A stretch of 64,000 bases of DNA from Fragilaria crotonensis (lineage: Eukaryota > Bacillariophyta > Fragilariophyceae > Fragilariales > Fragilariaceae): the NCBI GenBank assembly GCA_022925895.1, contig JAKSYS010000229.1, positions 18,996 to 82,995 of the forward strand. Reading direction: 5' to 3'. The notes below the pieces were generated by a model. That model did no database searches. It was not told where the DNA came from and saw nothing but the letters and a program-made list of their open reading frames with translations. Both the position numbers and the translations under genes were made by a program. Of this stretch, positions 22,698-34,156 are shown piece by piece. The number at the start of each line of letters is the position of its first letter. The first letter of the stretch is position 1.

Positions 22698-23629
22698 TTA
22701 CTGCACACGTTTGGCTTCCAAAAGTCGTGAAAAGTAAAAGTTGGTGGCAGTCATTTCATCCCTCGCAACCTCAAAGCCTGCTTTTCTCAATGCCTCACGA
22801 ACGACAGTTTCTTCGTGAAGGTACGCCCTTGTCGTTTTAGAAGGACCAGGAAAGAGTTCACCAAATTTCTTCAAAATGTCATAATACCACGTTTTGGGAG
22901 CAAACGAAATCATGACACGATTCTCCGCCAAACTGCATAAATGGCCGACCATTTCTGCCATTTTGTCTGACGGGTAGTGGATCGCCACATCGACGCACGT
23001 GACAGTGTCGTACTTTCCAGATACCGATTCCAAGTCGGAAGTGTAGAATTCCGCATTCGTCACACCAGCAGCCTTGGCACGACGAGCAGCTTCGTTGGCC
23101 ATGCTGTCGGAAATGTCTGACGCTGAAATTTTGGCGCCTGTCAAAAATGAACGCGATCACGATGATCATGATCAAAACGATCAAATGTAGGAAAAAAGAT
23201 GAGTTAGCATTGCCGACAAAGTGTCGTGAACTACATCATGTCAACCTCTTGAATACAAAGAAGGCGCAGTATTTTCAACTTACCCATTTGAGCGAGAGGA
23301 ATAGCAAGAGATCCGACACCGCAACCGCAATCACAAACAGTCTTTCCGCTAATATCACCATCTGCCTCGACCCAGTTCAAGATTTTTTGAATTGTTTGAG
23401 AGTGACCATCTCGGATATCCATTTGAACTCCATTGACCTCATCACTATCACTGTAAATCTTGTTCCAACGATTGAAGCCTTCTGTATTGAAATATTCGCG
23501 AACTTCAGTCTTATCGTCGACCACATTGACACGAATGGCAGAGGTCAACTTGTTGGTGTGCGGGGGGACGAATGCAGATGCGCCCCCAACAAGGGACGAC
23601 GTGACAATGAGAAGTGCCGAAAGCTTCAT
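22698..23629 (-). CDS. CHLM: Magnesium-protoporphyrin IX methyltransferase, plastid
   Basis: It transfers a methyl group from S-adenosylmethionine to the 13-propionate of Mg-protoporphyrin IX, the chlorophyll-branch step after Mg-chelatase. Two exons, 23629-23284 and 23137-22698, join in phase 1 across a 146-bp GTAAGT...AG intron and give 261 residues. The N-terminus is a diatom bipartite plastid presequence: hydrophobic signal, then ASA|FVPPHTNK. The methyltransferase motif I is VCDCGCGVGSLAIPLAQMG; later family motifs are DLESVSGKYDTVTCVDVAIHYP and the C-terminal SFAPKTWYYDILK, which match ChlM/BchM. The frame is intact. It lies between two ankyrin-BTB paralogues, convergent with the left one. 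Confidence 0.95.
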
Positions 23630-24055
23630 TGGAGGGTAATCGATGAAACGAGAAGAGAGTGTGTACCTAGTGCAATGTTCCTTCCGTTGTCAAAACAACA
23701 ACAAAGTATTGCGAGCGTGAAAAGAGTCAATGAGGAAGAACGTGGTCCGATATGTTAATTTTCAATGGGACCGCCTATCTGTTGGCACCACTTGGAAGAA
23801 GAAGATCGATAGGGAACTTCAAGTTGCTTGTATGATCCAACAATATCCACGCAAACAGAGAGAATTTGAGATTCCATGACCGATTATACACTACCGGTAG
23901 TAGACCAGTACCAGTACTTATTTGCCCTATGTACCACGCAAACTACGTGAAACCAGGTACCAGTACCGGTATTTGGACTCAATGTCAAAAGCAGAACGAC
24001 GACTGCAGTCTGCAGTTTAGTTCTCTACTAATAAAATACCACGTCGTAATCGACT

Positions 24056-25210
24056 TCAAGAATTATTGGAACTTGTAGTCGATTTTCCAGCAGATGCACC
24101 TGTCACAACTGTCGATGCCGTTTTCGGTTGGTCAATTTGGCTATAATCACCGCCGACAGCCATTAGAATTTCTTGCCACAATTTTGGATTTTCCTTGGCA
24201 AGTGCCAGGATTTTGGGTGCCCCAGAGCAATGGGCAATGGTTGCCGTTGCAAAAATCTAGGCATTCCTTTTTGATCCATCGTGCCTTGTGCCGTTCCCCA
24301 ACATCCAACATGATGCGAACATTATGGATCGTCAAGCGTTCCCGCACTTTCCGGCACAAATTTGCTCTAGAGCTTCCAATTGATACTCGGATGCCACGGC
24401 AAGTAACGTGGCAGTTTCGGATTCCAGTGTAGTCTCTTCAATCTGTCCCGTATATATGAATTGAAGGACTGCTTTCATAACATAAGATTTTCGATTCACA
24501 GTCAGTCGTCTGGATCCATCTTTAGGAAAGGTATCTCTCATAACCGGCGATGCCGCGGCCAACAAATTGCAATGCGCTGGCAACTCCACTCCATCCGAAC
24601 ACACGATTGTCATATCGGAATATTTTTCTGACAGACACAAGTCACGGTAGTTCTTCGCCACCAGCGCTGATATCGTCACTTTGGGTGTCGGACGGCGCTT
24701 CTGCGCCGTTCGTGCCGCAACTAATCGGACTAGAACCTCATCCATCATATCGACCCGTTCGTCCGCGTGAATTGACGATGTCTTGACTTTTTTGAGGCTG
24801 AGTGAGAGGGAAATTGGATCGAGTGGCGCGCCGGGGCTGCTAATGTTGAGGTCTCCAATGTTACAAAAGAGAACATTGTTGCATGAGGTTGATACATCCG
24901 CGCCAGCCTCCAGCAGCAAGTCAATTATCTTGAGAGCTCCAGCTCTTTGTTTCGAGGCAATGCCATCCATGCGACCGTGATGATACGCATTGACGACGGC
25001 AACATGAATTGGGGCGCATACAAAATCGGCATTTTCTCCGAGGATGCGTTCCGTGTCTTCCACTTTGCCGTCCGCATCCTTCAGCACATCTTCAAGCAGG
25101 GACAGCTTCGGTCGACCATTGGGATCCTTGTTTTCTTCCTTCAGGCAATGCTCCACAAGGCACGCTGAGTTGCCCAGAATTGCGTCGCACAGATCAAGAC
25201 TTTCAGTCAT
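24056..25210 (-). CDS. Ankyrin-repeat/BTB domain protein, paralogue B (two frame breaks)
   Basis: The ATG at 25210 (MTESLDLCDAILGN) begins a paralogue of the gene at 21133. It has ankyrin-type segments (IHVAVVNAYHHGRMDG; IIDLLLEAGADV), a BTB domain (SEKYSDMTIVCSDGVELPAHCNLLAAASPVMR; VLQFIYTGQIEE) and a C-terminal helical part. The first frame stops at 24332, but coding continues: one frame carries CRKVRERLTIHNVRIMLDVG, and a third carries PKILALAKENPKLWQEILMA and ends at 24056. The order aligns with paralogue A (EKCFEFIYENATTVL...IPELWKDLL). The two shifts lie near 24350 (ATTTGTGCC) and near 24256. Either assembly indels or a young pseudogene. Role as for paralogue A, a probable CUL3 adaptor. 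Confidence 0.7.
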
Positions 25211-25979
25211 TGTCAATTGTCAATTTCTGAGGTCAAGCAGTCATTCTACGGGACACGGCACGAAATGTGTATTTTTTACAATATATTCGTACGCGTATGT
25301 GAAAAATGATGCCTCAATATGTTACCATGTGGAGCAGAGATTAGTCATTGGCGCGCAATTTCATGGTGGTTCAGCGCGCAGACTCCATCAATTACAGTAC
25401 TGCATCTACAACTGTACTGGACATTATTGCTGGATTTCTGACGCACTGATGTACTCGACTACGACGGTACTGGGTTACAATGCGGAACGTATGACGTACT
25501 GTAGGATATACGGAGTACTGGAGTACGGAATAAAGTCTGGTCCCTGACGTCAGATCGAATGGCACCCGGAATGCAAAGGTACCAAACAGATGACGCAAGT
25601 GACATCTATGAAAAATGAGATTTTTCTTACACATGAAACGCGGAACAGATGTGAGGAGAGTTGAAAGTGAACATTTCTTCGAAGGAGAACCTTCAACATC
25701 ATCTTTTTGCGCGTGCTGTTACTATGTACCTGGTACATGTACCGTTCTTTTAAATGCACACAGTGTGTTAAGAATTGATTTCCTTCACAAGCATCACTGA
25801 TCGCAGCTGTTTGGTGTTTCGAAGTCCTTCCTTCTCTCTGGCATCTCATGCCTACACCACTTACCACCACACAAGAGAAGAGTAACGGATACAACTGCTA
25901 GCAAGATCGTATCATTATAAAATCTTTACATGTATTGACAACGACAGAAGGCAGAGGTCCCTCAACTTGACGAATCACA
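25211..25979. other. Intergenic region
   Basis: No gene seen. GTAC-centred short palindromes cluster at about 25400-25540 and 25725-25745. The final ~60 bp are the 5' leader of the small protein at 25980. Confidence 0.5.
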
Positions 25980-26348
25980 ATGAAAAGGTCATTTTCGTCC
26001 CTAACCTATTATTCGCGTCGAAGACAACAACAACTGCAGCAGCAACAACAGAGGCGTCAACGACGACGACAGCAACATGATCACAATGGCACATTTCTCG
26101 GCGGATCGCGATTCCTATCATCTGACGTTAAAAAAGAATTGACCGACAAGGAACAAAAGGAAAATGCTCGTTGGGCCATGGGATTCTTTGGTATCATCCT
26201 CTTTGCCAATTTCTTCACCGTCTGGCAGGAGTGGGACGCTCTCACAGGGAATACGGCAGAAGTTCCAACCAAGATCTCCAATGGTTCGGAAGAAGTTGAT
26301 GTCGTTACGGACGACAGCAAAGCGCCACTGCCCAAGTATAGTTATTGA
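25980..26348 (+). CDS. Small single-pass protein, probably mitochondrial inner membrane
   Basis: The ORF of 122 residues has a basic N-terminus (MKRSFSSLTYYSRRR) typical of a mitochondrial presequence, then a Gln/Arg repeat tract, a predicted processing context (GGSRFLSSDVKKEL), one hydrophobic membrane segment (WAMGFFGIILFANFFTVW) and an acidic C-terminal tail. I cannot assign a family. Size and layout are like accessory subunits or assembly factors of respiratory complexes, but nothing specific supports that. The ATG context (TCACAATGA) is reasonable. Confidence 0.65.
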   Translation: MKRSFSSLTYYSRRRQQQLQQQQQRRQRRRQQHDHNGTFLGGSRFLSSDVKKELTDKEQKENARWAMGFFGIILFANFFTVWQEWDALTGNTAEVPTKISNGSEEVDVVTDDSKAPLPKYSY

Positions 26349-26781
26349 TTCTTTGTGAAATTAGGGATTGGGAGGTGTGTGACAGCGGATGAAGTTTATG
26401 AACAACGGGCAATACTGAGAAGCTACAGGTCTGTTTGATGTTATTGACGAAGCTATCTCGCGTACAAGATAGACCTTGCAGCGTGGCATAGTCATAGCAA
26501 GATGTGCAAATATTAAGCAGCAGTTAGCAATTTACAACGAGGCCATGGGCGTTATGTGCTGTTCCTCCGGCTTTTTGACCTTCAAGCCATGTGCTTTGAC
26601 CTCGAACACGTACTTTCGAGCCACGTCGGTGCTCGCTTTGGTATACATGCGAATCGCAGTGCATGCGAATCGCAGTGCATGCGAATCGCAGTGCATGCGA
26701 ATCGCAGATTATGCATATTTATTTGAAAGCAAGTCTACCGTCAGCATCTAGTTGATTGAATACTTAAAAACCCTGCTCTAC
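26349..26781. other. Intergenic region holding a 16-bp tandem repeat
   Basis: No gene seen apart from the tandem repeat at 26647-26707, listed separately. The region separates the 3' ends of two convergent genes. Confidence 0.55.
26647..26707. repeat. 16-bp tandem repeat, 3.8 copies
   Basis: The unit ATGCGAATCGCAGTGC is repeated perfectly at 26647, 26663 and 26679, with a partial fourth copy to 26707. Each unit contains the imperfect palindromes GCGAATCGC and GCATGC, so the array could form cruciform structure or bind a dimeric protein. It lies between convergent genes. Confidence 0.95.
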
Positions 26782-27687
26782 TCATGCACGAGTTGAATCC
26801 GAAGGTGACATCTCTTCAGGTCCGTCATGGCTGTTGTGAATAACCTGCAATACCGACTCTTGAATCTGAATACATAGTTCTTGCCAATCCGATTTATCTT
26901 TAGGAGGACGTCTCATGACGTGTCCTCGTTCTTCCATCACTTTGATCAGAAATTTCCTTGCCATTTCCTTTCGATTCCGTCTCATTTCCATCCGTGCCCT
27001 TAATCTGTTGTCCTTGGTATCATGAATCCCTTGGTGTCGTACATATTGTTCAACTTCTTTCGGTGTCGGGGCTGGTCGTTTCGTAATGATGGAATAGTTT
27101 TGATCCGTATCGAGACAATGAATGATGACAGCAATCCTCCAAGGTGATATCCAGTTTTGTTTCTTCTCGTCAATGGTGATCCCGTGCTTGTCCTCCAGCA
27201 TTTGTTTCAATGAATCATGGTAACGTTCCTGCAAGACACTCATTTCCAATTCGGTTATTCCTTCTTCGTCCGTGGTATTTTTCGATTTTCTTTCTTTGTC
27301 GTCATCATCATCGTAGTAATCAGAATCATGATAATTGTCGGATTCCTCATCCTTGCCAACAACCTTTGCTTCTTTGAATTGATTCGGCCCCGTCCCGTGG
27401 CTCTCGGATTCGGAATGTAACCATCTCGACAGCTCCACCGCACGCAAACGTCGCGAAAAGTCTTGTCTATTGATATTGCTGTAGCAGTGAAATGATTGAC
27501 TGTGTCGTTGTTGTGGATCCTGTTGATGCTCCATGGGGACCATTCTTCCAGTGGCAGTGGCAGTGGCAGTGGCAGCAGATGAGAAACGATAGTGATGTGA
27601 CCATGGCATTCGTTTCGCACACGTTCTTGTTCTTGTTACTTGCAGCGCTACGGAGCCACTCTTGCTACCAACCGATTGCATCATCAT
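26782..27687 (-). CDS. Unknown protein with likely mitochondrial presequence
   Basis: The ORF of 301 residues starts at ATG 27687. The N-terminal ~45 residues are Arg/Ser/Ala-rich (TRTRTCAKRMPWSHHYRFSS) and read as a mitochondrial targeting sequence. A low-complexity Ala-Thr run is encoded by a 6-bp repeat near 27556-27580. Then comes an acidic Asp/Glu-rich stretch (HDSDYYDDDDDKERK) and a predicted helical C-terminal half with conserved-looking patches (RYHDSLKQMLEDKHGITI; NWISPWRIAVIIHCLDTD; RRNRKEMARKFLIKVMEERG). I do not recognise the family. The frame is intact. Confidence 0.65.
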   Translation of the reverse strand: MMMQSVGSKSGSVALQVTRTRTCAKRMPWSHHYRFSSAATATATATGRMVPMEHQQDPQQRHSQSFHCYSNINRQDFSRRLRAVELSRWLHSESESHGTGPNQFKEAKVVGKDEESDNYHDSDYYDDDDDKERKSKNTTDEEGITELEMSVLQERYHDSLKQMLEDKHGITIDEKKQNWISPWRIAVIIHCLDTDQNYSIITKRPAPTPKEVEQYVRHQGIHDTKDNRLRARMEMRRNRKEMARKFLIKVMEERGHVMRRPPKDKSDWQELCIQIQESVLQVIHNSHDGPEEMSPSDSTRA

Positions 27688-28181
27688 AGTTGTGTGTTGA
27701 TGTTGTTGTGCGCCAATGCGTCAAGATGCGGTTCTATGGAGTTGTGTGAGTGTTGATGGGTATGGTGGTATAATTGTCAACCTCTGAACTCTGAACTCTG
27801 TATAACACTCTGAACTCTGAACTATGAAACTTAATGAACGATAGATGCTCTACTGGAGTACGAGAACTGTATCATATGGACACCCAAGGATTTACGTGTG
27901 AGATGGCATGCCTGCGAGACAGTAAGCGTCCAGGACTACAAGTATGCCTGCTGGAACGCTGGCACTTGTGGCGGTACGATTACTTGTACTACGACTACAC
28001 ATCAAGTTCTTGTCAGTACAACAGTACCGGTGTTCCAGTGCTGCAGTACATCGACAACTGCGGCCGCAATGCCCAAGAGCCCGCGCGCACGTCCTCACGA
28101 AACAACATCTTGTTGTCATTGCTCCCCCAAAATCAAGGAGATGTCCCTTAGCCATGAAATCATGATCACTAACGATTAACA
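27688..28181. promoter_or_regulatory. Divergent intergenic region (probable bidirectional promoter)
   Basis: The 494-bp gap lies between the divergent starts at 27687 (minus) and 28182 (plus), so it should contain both promoters. A short repeat of GAACTCT (CTCTGAACTCTGAACTC) occurs near 27781-27825. No TATA box or initiator could be assigned with confidence. ORFs within it are unconserved. Confidence 0.4.
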
Positions 28182-30548
28182 ATGAAACAATCTAAATTAC
28201 AACCGAGCGAAACAGAACGAGAACGACTCTTGCTTCGCGAATGTCTATACGCGCTCCAGGGGATGAACGGGGAGAATCTCCATTTTGATTCCGTGGTCGA
28301 GCCTACTCATACTGGTAGTACTACCGGTACTGTTGTATTCAAGTGCGATTTTCGAAATGATGTCTGTCACGATCCAGCCTTGGTTGCCTCCTCAAACTTG
28401 GTCATGGCGCGCATGACGCGATGCAACAGTTGTGCGGAGAAGTGGGTTGGTATTACCGTCGAATACAGACCTACATGGATTCGTCTCATTCCCATGATGC
28501 CATTGCTCGCGCATGGGCCGAGGCATTGGCACTGCAACTCAACCAATCGTATCATACCTTGTTGGCTGATCTTGATTATCAACTTCAACAAGAACAACAA
28601 GAAGGTAGTGGACATGACGCTGTGCCAGATCTGACACTCCGACGTCTCATGATTCGACTCGTGGAACCTGCTGGCCAACTTAGAACCTTGGCCATTCTTG
28701 TCGATGGCATGGCAAATCTTTCTGGAGGTCCACTCTTGACAGCGTTACATCGACATTCAATTCATGGAGATACACGACACTCGACGTTGACACAGAACAT
28801 GTTGCGAGCCGCCTCCCAACCGTGGTTTCGTGCACTTTACTTGTGGACGATTCAAGGCGAATTGGTGCCGACCGATTTCTTTGTCCAGCTAACCACTGCC
28901 GAGCGTTCCAACCATGCCAACAATATTGGTGCCACGACTGCTTCTACCACTGGCGATGTATGGCACTCGTCCTTCAAACTCGTACAAGAACAGGTGCCAG
29001 AAATTCTTCCGCCGAGTTTGGTTCAACCATCATTCAATGTTGGCAAAGGAATCAATTTTATACGGCACTGTCTACTAGAACATGGATGGAAAATGGATTT
29101 AAACGACGATTCTAATGCCGAAGCGTGTGACGATGATCCAGAACGCTTGGGCTACCAATATGCAGATGACAACAAATTGATACAAACGATGAAGCGGGCC
29201 GAACAACAAGTCAATCAACACATTGTCATGTCACTCAAGGAGAAACATCATCTGGTGCAACATTTACGTGGTTTAAAGCAGTTCTTGCTGTTGGGCCAGG
29301 GAGACTTTTCTCGGTCCTAATGGATGGGCTCCATTCCGAGTTTGATGGAAAGGGCATTGCTGGAATATATGACTATTCCTTGATGAGTGTCGTTGATGCT
29401 GCTCTCAAGAGCACAAACGCTATCGACTTGCCTCCATATGTTTTGGGACGTCTTGGTGTCAAACTGAAGTTAGAGGAGAACGAAGATGCTCGCTATCAGT
29501 TTGGACCTCCAAAGGGCACAGAACGCTCAGAGACTCGGACAGGTTGGGACATTTTCGCACTCGAGTATCGAATTCCAGAACCACTTGCCGCGATTGTTCA
29601 TACGCGGGCGATGCACCAGTATCACCGTCTTTTTACCCTTTTGTTTGGTCTCAAACGTGTCGAATACATGCTCAATCACACATGGCGACAAAGTACGGCA
29701 CTGCACCATGCCATTCAAATTTATGCCCAACACAACGCCATTCAAGCGGCCACCAATGCAGAATACGCCCAAACCACGGCGCTTCTTCGTCACATATCCA
29801 TGGTGCGCCAATCCATGATGCATTTCGTCGTCAATTTAAAGAGTTATCTCTTCTTGAAGTCCTTGAAGGTGCATGGAACACACTAGTGACACAACTTGAG
29901 AATGGTGCGTCATCACTTGACGACATTATTCAAGCACACGATGCATACCTGGCGGACATTGTGCAAAAGAGTTTATTGGGAGATGACGATGATCATGATG
30001 GTACATCCACTGCTAATAACAATGAGGACGAGGAGGATGTCGTGGCGGAAGCATTGGGGATTCAATTGCAAACCTTGCTCACGCTGGCGCTCGAGTTTTG
30101 TACCTATCAAAAACAGCTCTTCCACGATGCAATCCAACAAGCTGAACGGGCCACCGAAAAGCTCAAGGAAGCCGACCGACGTCTCAAAGAAGGGCATTGG
30201 GGTTTTGGTTCCGAGAGGGATGTCAAGGAAGCCAAGACATTCTTTGGGTTGACGGACGAGGGGAAATTAAGGAGTGTGATTACCATGGAGAAGGACTTTC
30301 ATCGAAGCACGGGACAGTTCTTGACGTACATCCATCAGATTTCTCACGGTACAACAGCATCAGCATTTGGGGACACAATAACGAGATCGCCGTCAACAAA
30401 TGACAGCGTTTCGACTTTTGTAAGGCGTGATCAATTCAGTCATGACGCATTGAATTCATTGACGTTCCAATTGGACTACAGTAGTTTTTTACAATGTTGG
30501 TCGACAGTAATGTTCGATTTTGCAACACGATGGTGTAAAAATAACTAA
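28182..30548 (+). CDS. TUBGCP3: Gamma-tubulin complex component 3 (GCP3/Spc98), three frame breaks
   Basis: GCP3 is a core subunit of the gamma-tubulin ring or small complex that nucleates microtubules. The product (about 785 residues if joined) follows GCP3 family order. LLRECLYALQGMNG and QLCGEVGWYYRRIQTYMDS are in GRIP motif 1, followed by TLRRLMIRLVEPAGQLRTLA, PWFRALYLWTIQGEL, the diagnostic LRGLKQFLLLGQGDF, then DIFALEYRIPEPLAAIV, LLFGLKRVEYML and EVLEGAWNTL in GRIP motif 2. Three 1-nt shifts interrupt it: at about 28395-28415 (GCGCGC context), 29306-29309 (TTTT, right after GQGDF) and about 29848-29858. Since coding conservation continues through all three, sequence errors are more likely than decay. 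It ends 51 bp from the convergent gene to the right. Confidence 0.88.
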
Positions 30549-30599
30549 TCAGCTCATGGCGCAGAACACTCATTATCTAGACAAACGATGCGATACCAC

Positions 30600-33274
30600 T
30601 CATTGACTAGGTCGTGTACGTTTGGCACTCGGCCTCGTATCATCCACGTCGTCATCGGTCAACGTTCCATCCAAACGACGACGTGACGGCGTACTTGGCA
30701 ATTGCCTATCCAACTCGCGCCGTTTCCGCTGATGCGGCGGACTGTTGTCCATCTCAGCACAGCTGCTGTCGAAGTCAGACTTACAGTCTGCATCGTTGTA
30801 GTGGGCTGAGAGCAAGCTCCCGGCTTGTTCCCCATCGATCCCTTTCAAAAACATGTTAGTCATCAGGATAGGGTCAAACGCGTCAATGGAGGGGAAATGA
30901 GACTCACCCAATTCTATCAGCTCATAATCAAGCCTGTCTTTCAGACTCTTCAAATCAGCTCTCATCTCAGCGACAAGGTTCTCCACACGCGATGCCTTGT
31001 CGGTGGTAGTTGCAAGAGCTCTCTCGTTCATGACACGCAATCTTCGCTGACGTGCCAGCTCGTTGCGACGTTGTAGCACCTGTGCTCGGAGCAGCGAGAG
31101 CTCGTCCCGAATGTCCTCCCATTCTCTAAACTTGGCTGGGACCCCCTTGTTTTCGATTTTGCCCAAGATGGCACCATTGTCATAAAGGCTAGAATTCAGT
31201 CCGAGCTCCAACGAAACGATGGGTATGTCTGCCATTCGCACAGCGCGACCAGCTGATGTCGGCAACATATTAGAACCAAAAGGCAGGAACGCTGACACAG
31301 TTTCCTTGACTCTGGTGGGGCCCTTCTCTCTAACATCCTTGGTCGATTCATTGGAACCTGCGTCGTCGGCATTATCCGCTTTCGACTCCTTACTGGGAAT
31401 AGCACTGATGGCTCCAACACCAAAATTTGCCATTGCGGCAAGATCAATACATCCAGCTACGGAAAGGGCTGTGTCAACCATGCCTTTCCATCGCGATACC
31501 AGCATGGCATCTGAGAAGGACGAGACATCGTCTTCACAAGACAAGGATCCCAGAGAAAAAAAACCAACCCCGTACGGAAGTTTAACGCACGCCCGAGGAC
31601 CTAAAAGACCGTCAACCTTTCCTGGCAGAGCTTGCGCCTTTTCGCTCGCTCTCTTTTTGTCAATGGGGTGGATCTTTTTGTGGTTCTTCTTATCCATCCC
31701 TTTGCCTCCCACACCACCAACCTTTGAGTCACCATTTACCGAGCCACTCACATCGGAAGGACCAAACCCGTGATGGGCTGTTCTAAGAGGCGCGGTCGTC
31801 ATAACAGAGCCGGCCACCGGCGCTTCAGTAGCGTCAAGCTCGCAGGGTGCAAAGACATGAAGCACTTGCCCGCTGCCGTATGGTGATTGCACTGTCTGTC
31901 CAGGTAGGATCCAAGCACTTGCTGGTTTTTCATGTTCGATCTTCAGACCCCTTTCCCAATCCATAAACGACTTGGCAGGAACGCCGCCAATGCCCGCCGC
32001 AGGTTGTTCCTCAGGTAACGGATCGTCCTTGACAGGAAGATTGGCAATCTCGGCCCCCTTTTGCTTCAAGACATGCAAGACATCCCGCATGACGTAGCTT
32101 CCCTTCCCGACCCCACGGCTTCGAGTCCTGGACTGAAGCAAATCCGCTGCCTTGACACATTCGAGCTGGATAGCATTAAACTCAGTGTTCAACAATGCGC
32201 CTTCTTGTTCAAGTCCCTTGACTTGAGCAAGAAAGTGAGCCCGCAAATGTGCCGAAACCGATTCCATTCGCTCTCGTTCCGCCTGGGCATCAATAAGTTC
32301 CTGTCGTGTCCTAGTGACCGTTTTGCGATACGAATTCAAGTCCGTTTCGACATCGGCAGGTTGGCGCTCCCATCGCATCATGCGGTGCTTCTTTTCGGTC
32401 CAGCGGACTCCGGTGGTAGCGGCGGGTTGAATGCCGTCACTGTTTACAATGTGCGGTGAAATTTCCGCATCTTCATCCGGTGGCAAAACAAAGACTCGAC
32501 GGGATTAAACCTGTCTGATCCAGCGCTGTAGGCAAGGCACTTCCAGCAGGGTCTGGCACCGTTCTCATCTTCGGACGGTCCGAATAAGTCCTCCTCCTCC
32601 TCGATCGCTTCAACATCATCCTCGTCTCGACGATTCCTGTTCTGCGATTTCGCATTCAACTTACTTGCAATGCCGGTCGGCGACATGTGCGTCCTTGCAA
32701 GAAGCAAGTCATGCTTGACTTCCGCCTTGAATAAAGCGTGAAAGCCATCGACATCAGGAAGGAATCGCGTTCTTGTTCGTCGCTCCTCTTCGCCAAGAGA
32801 ATCGAGGAAGGAAGCGCCAACTGGACGTGGTTCGACCTCTGCTTCTTCTGGCATTTTGTCACGAAGTACGTCGGCATCAGTTTCACGTGAATGGTGACGA
32901 CCCCGAGTCGAGTACTGTGGCGCTGTGTCAGCACCGGAAGCCGGAGCCGAAACGGCAGATGGAGTATCAGCGGGTGGCTCTTCTTCCATAACTTCATCAT
33001 CTTGCGATGTCCCCTCCTCGTCTCCTTCCTTCTCATCTGAATCCTCCTCTTGTTTGATAGCACTAGTAGCACCTCCATTCTCCGGATCATCCGTAGCGTC
33101 ATACATGCCATCTTCTGCATCGTCACCATCGGCTGTTCCTGCAGCGTCCGTGGTATCAACGTTGGTATCGGATTCCTCGTCATCTGGTTCGGTGCGAACT
33201 TCATCGTCGTAAAGGTCTTCATCATAGTGGTCGCCGTTGTGGCGGTTGCGACCTAGATTGCCGTTGGTCTCCAT
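30600..33274 (-). CDS. Large acidic/coiled-coil protein with paired YGxG motifs, unknown role
   Basis: The start is ATG 33274. The N-terminal ~200 residues are strongly acidic and disordered (Asp/Glu runs), then comes a small Cys motif (RPCWKCLAYSAGS). A frame change at the AAAA run 32485-32488 (TTTTGCC in sense) leads into the second ORF, which begins PPDEDAEISPH and runs to 30600. One missing T would join them. The second part has a long coiled coil (SYRKTVTRTRQELIDAQAERERME...), two beta-type motifs, GQTVQSPYGSGQVLHVF and CVKLPYGVGFFSLGSL, a second coiled coil (DELSLLRAQVLQRRNELARQ) and a basic C-terminus with SPSRRR/KRTR signals suggesting a nuclear location. Total is about 890 residues. 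I do not recognise a named family. Confidence 0.7.
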
Positions 33275-33819
33275 TGCTTGCGTGACGGTTCTGCCGTTTT
33301 CGATTTCGTTGTTGTGGTTGTTGTTGGTGCTGAAGTAGGGATGTTGCGGAGGCGTCCTTCCGAAATGAATTTATTGTTCTTATGAGTGTCGTCGTCAGGG
33401 CTGGCCATGTGAAACGTCAGCGAGACTACAAACCAGGTACCTAGTCACCTACCAGTACTCTTGAGAGTATTTGTCGCAACAAGCAAGTAGTGTGAGTTAG
33501 GCTTCTCAACGAGGATGAGATTGAGGAGTTTTTCAAGTGATGTCATACGCATTACGCATTGCATGGTGTTGAATGAGGGAGGTCGAGCCACAGGAGAAAT
33601 CAGACATTCAGCGACGTGAGGAGTCTGGTTGAAGTACGGCATGGAACGAACAGTGTTCCGTCCGCTCTACCAGTTCGGTACTCCAGTCCTACCGTACTGT
33701 ACTCGTGATACAGTACGCAGTACGCCAACTGTGTCCGACGAAAACACTGGCACTGGTTGTACGTGGATGATGTACTAATTCCTCTGTAGCGTTGAGCTCG
33801 AAGGAAAACAAGAATTGCA
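33275..33819. other. Intergenic region
   Basis: No gene seen. GTAC/ACCAGGTAC-type palindromes occur around 33430-33470 and 33660-33720. It lies upstream of the coiled-coil gene (minus strand), so its left part should contain that promoter. Confidence 0.45.
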
Positions 33820-34156
33820 ATGCAAAGCCAACGCGCAATGGAAGGTATCAAAATTGAGAATCAAGGCCGTCTCCGACGCCAAGAATTCTTGAAGGAGCCT
33901 TGGCTACACTCTGGAGGTGATTTGGAGGAAGGCTGCAAAGGAAGGAAGCCGGATATCCCTCTTCGATGTTTGGTACAACAACGACATGCACATGGGGACT
34001 TACAGTGGTTTTTGTTTTGAAGTGTATGTGGAGAATTGTGTCATCCTTTCATCATCCTCTAATCATTTTACTGGGTTATGGCGTACCGGTACTGTTCTCT
34101 CTACTGTCCTTCCTCGGCCCGTCCATGATGTCACACATCCGACACCGCGCGTATGA
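33820..34156 (+). CDS. Small uncertain ORF pair
   Basis: The ATG at 33820 opens MQSQRAMEGIKIENQ, which closes at 34020. An overlapping frame has a more protein-like segment (EVIWRKAAKEGSRISLFDVWY, then GTYSGFCFEVYVEN) and ends at 34156. A single 1-nt shift near 33900 would join them into an approximately 110-residue product. I recognise no family and it may not be a gene. Its support is only amino-acid texture and isolation between two real genes. Confidence 0.25.

Noticed and set aside
29306-29312. Programmed ribosomal frameshift in GCP3 after GQGDF
   Set aside because: No stop-proximal shifty heptamer with a stable downstream structure is evident, and similar breaks at homopolymers occur in unrelated genes, so an assembly error is simpler.
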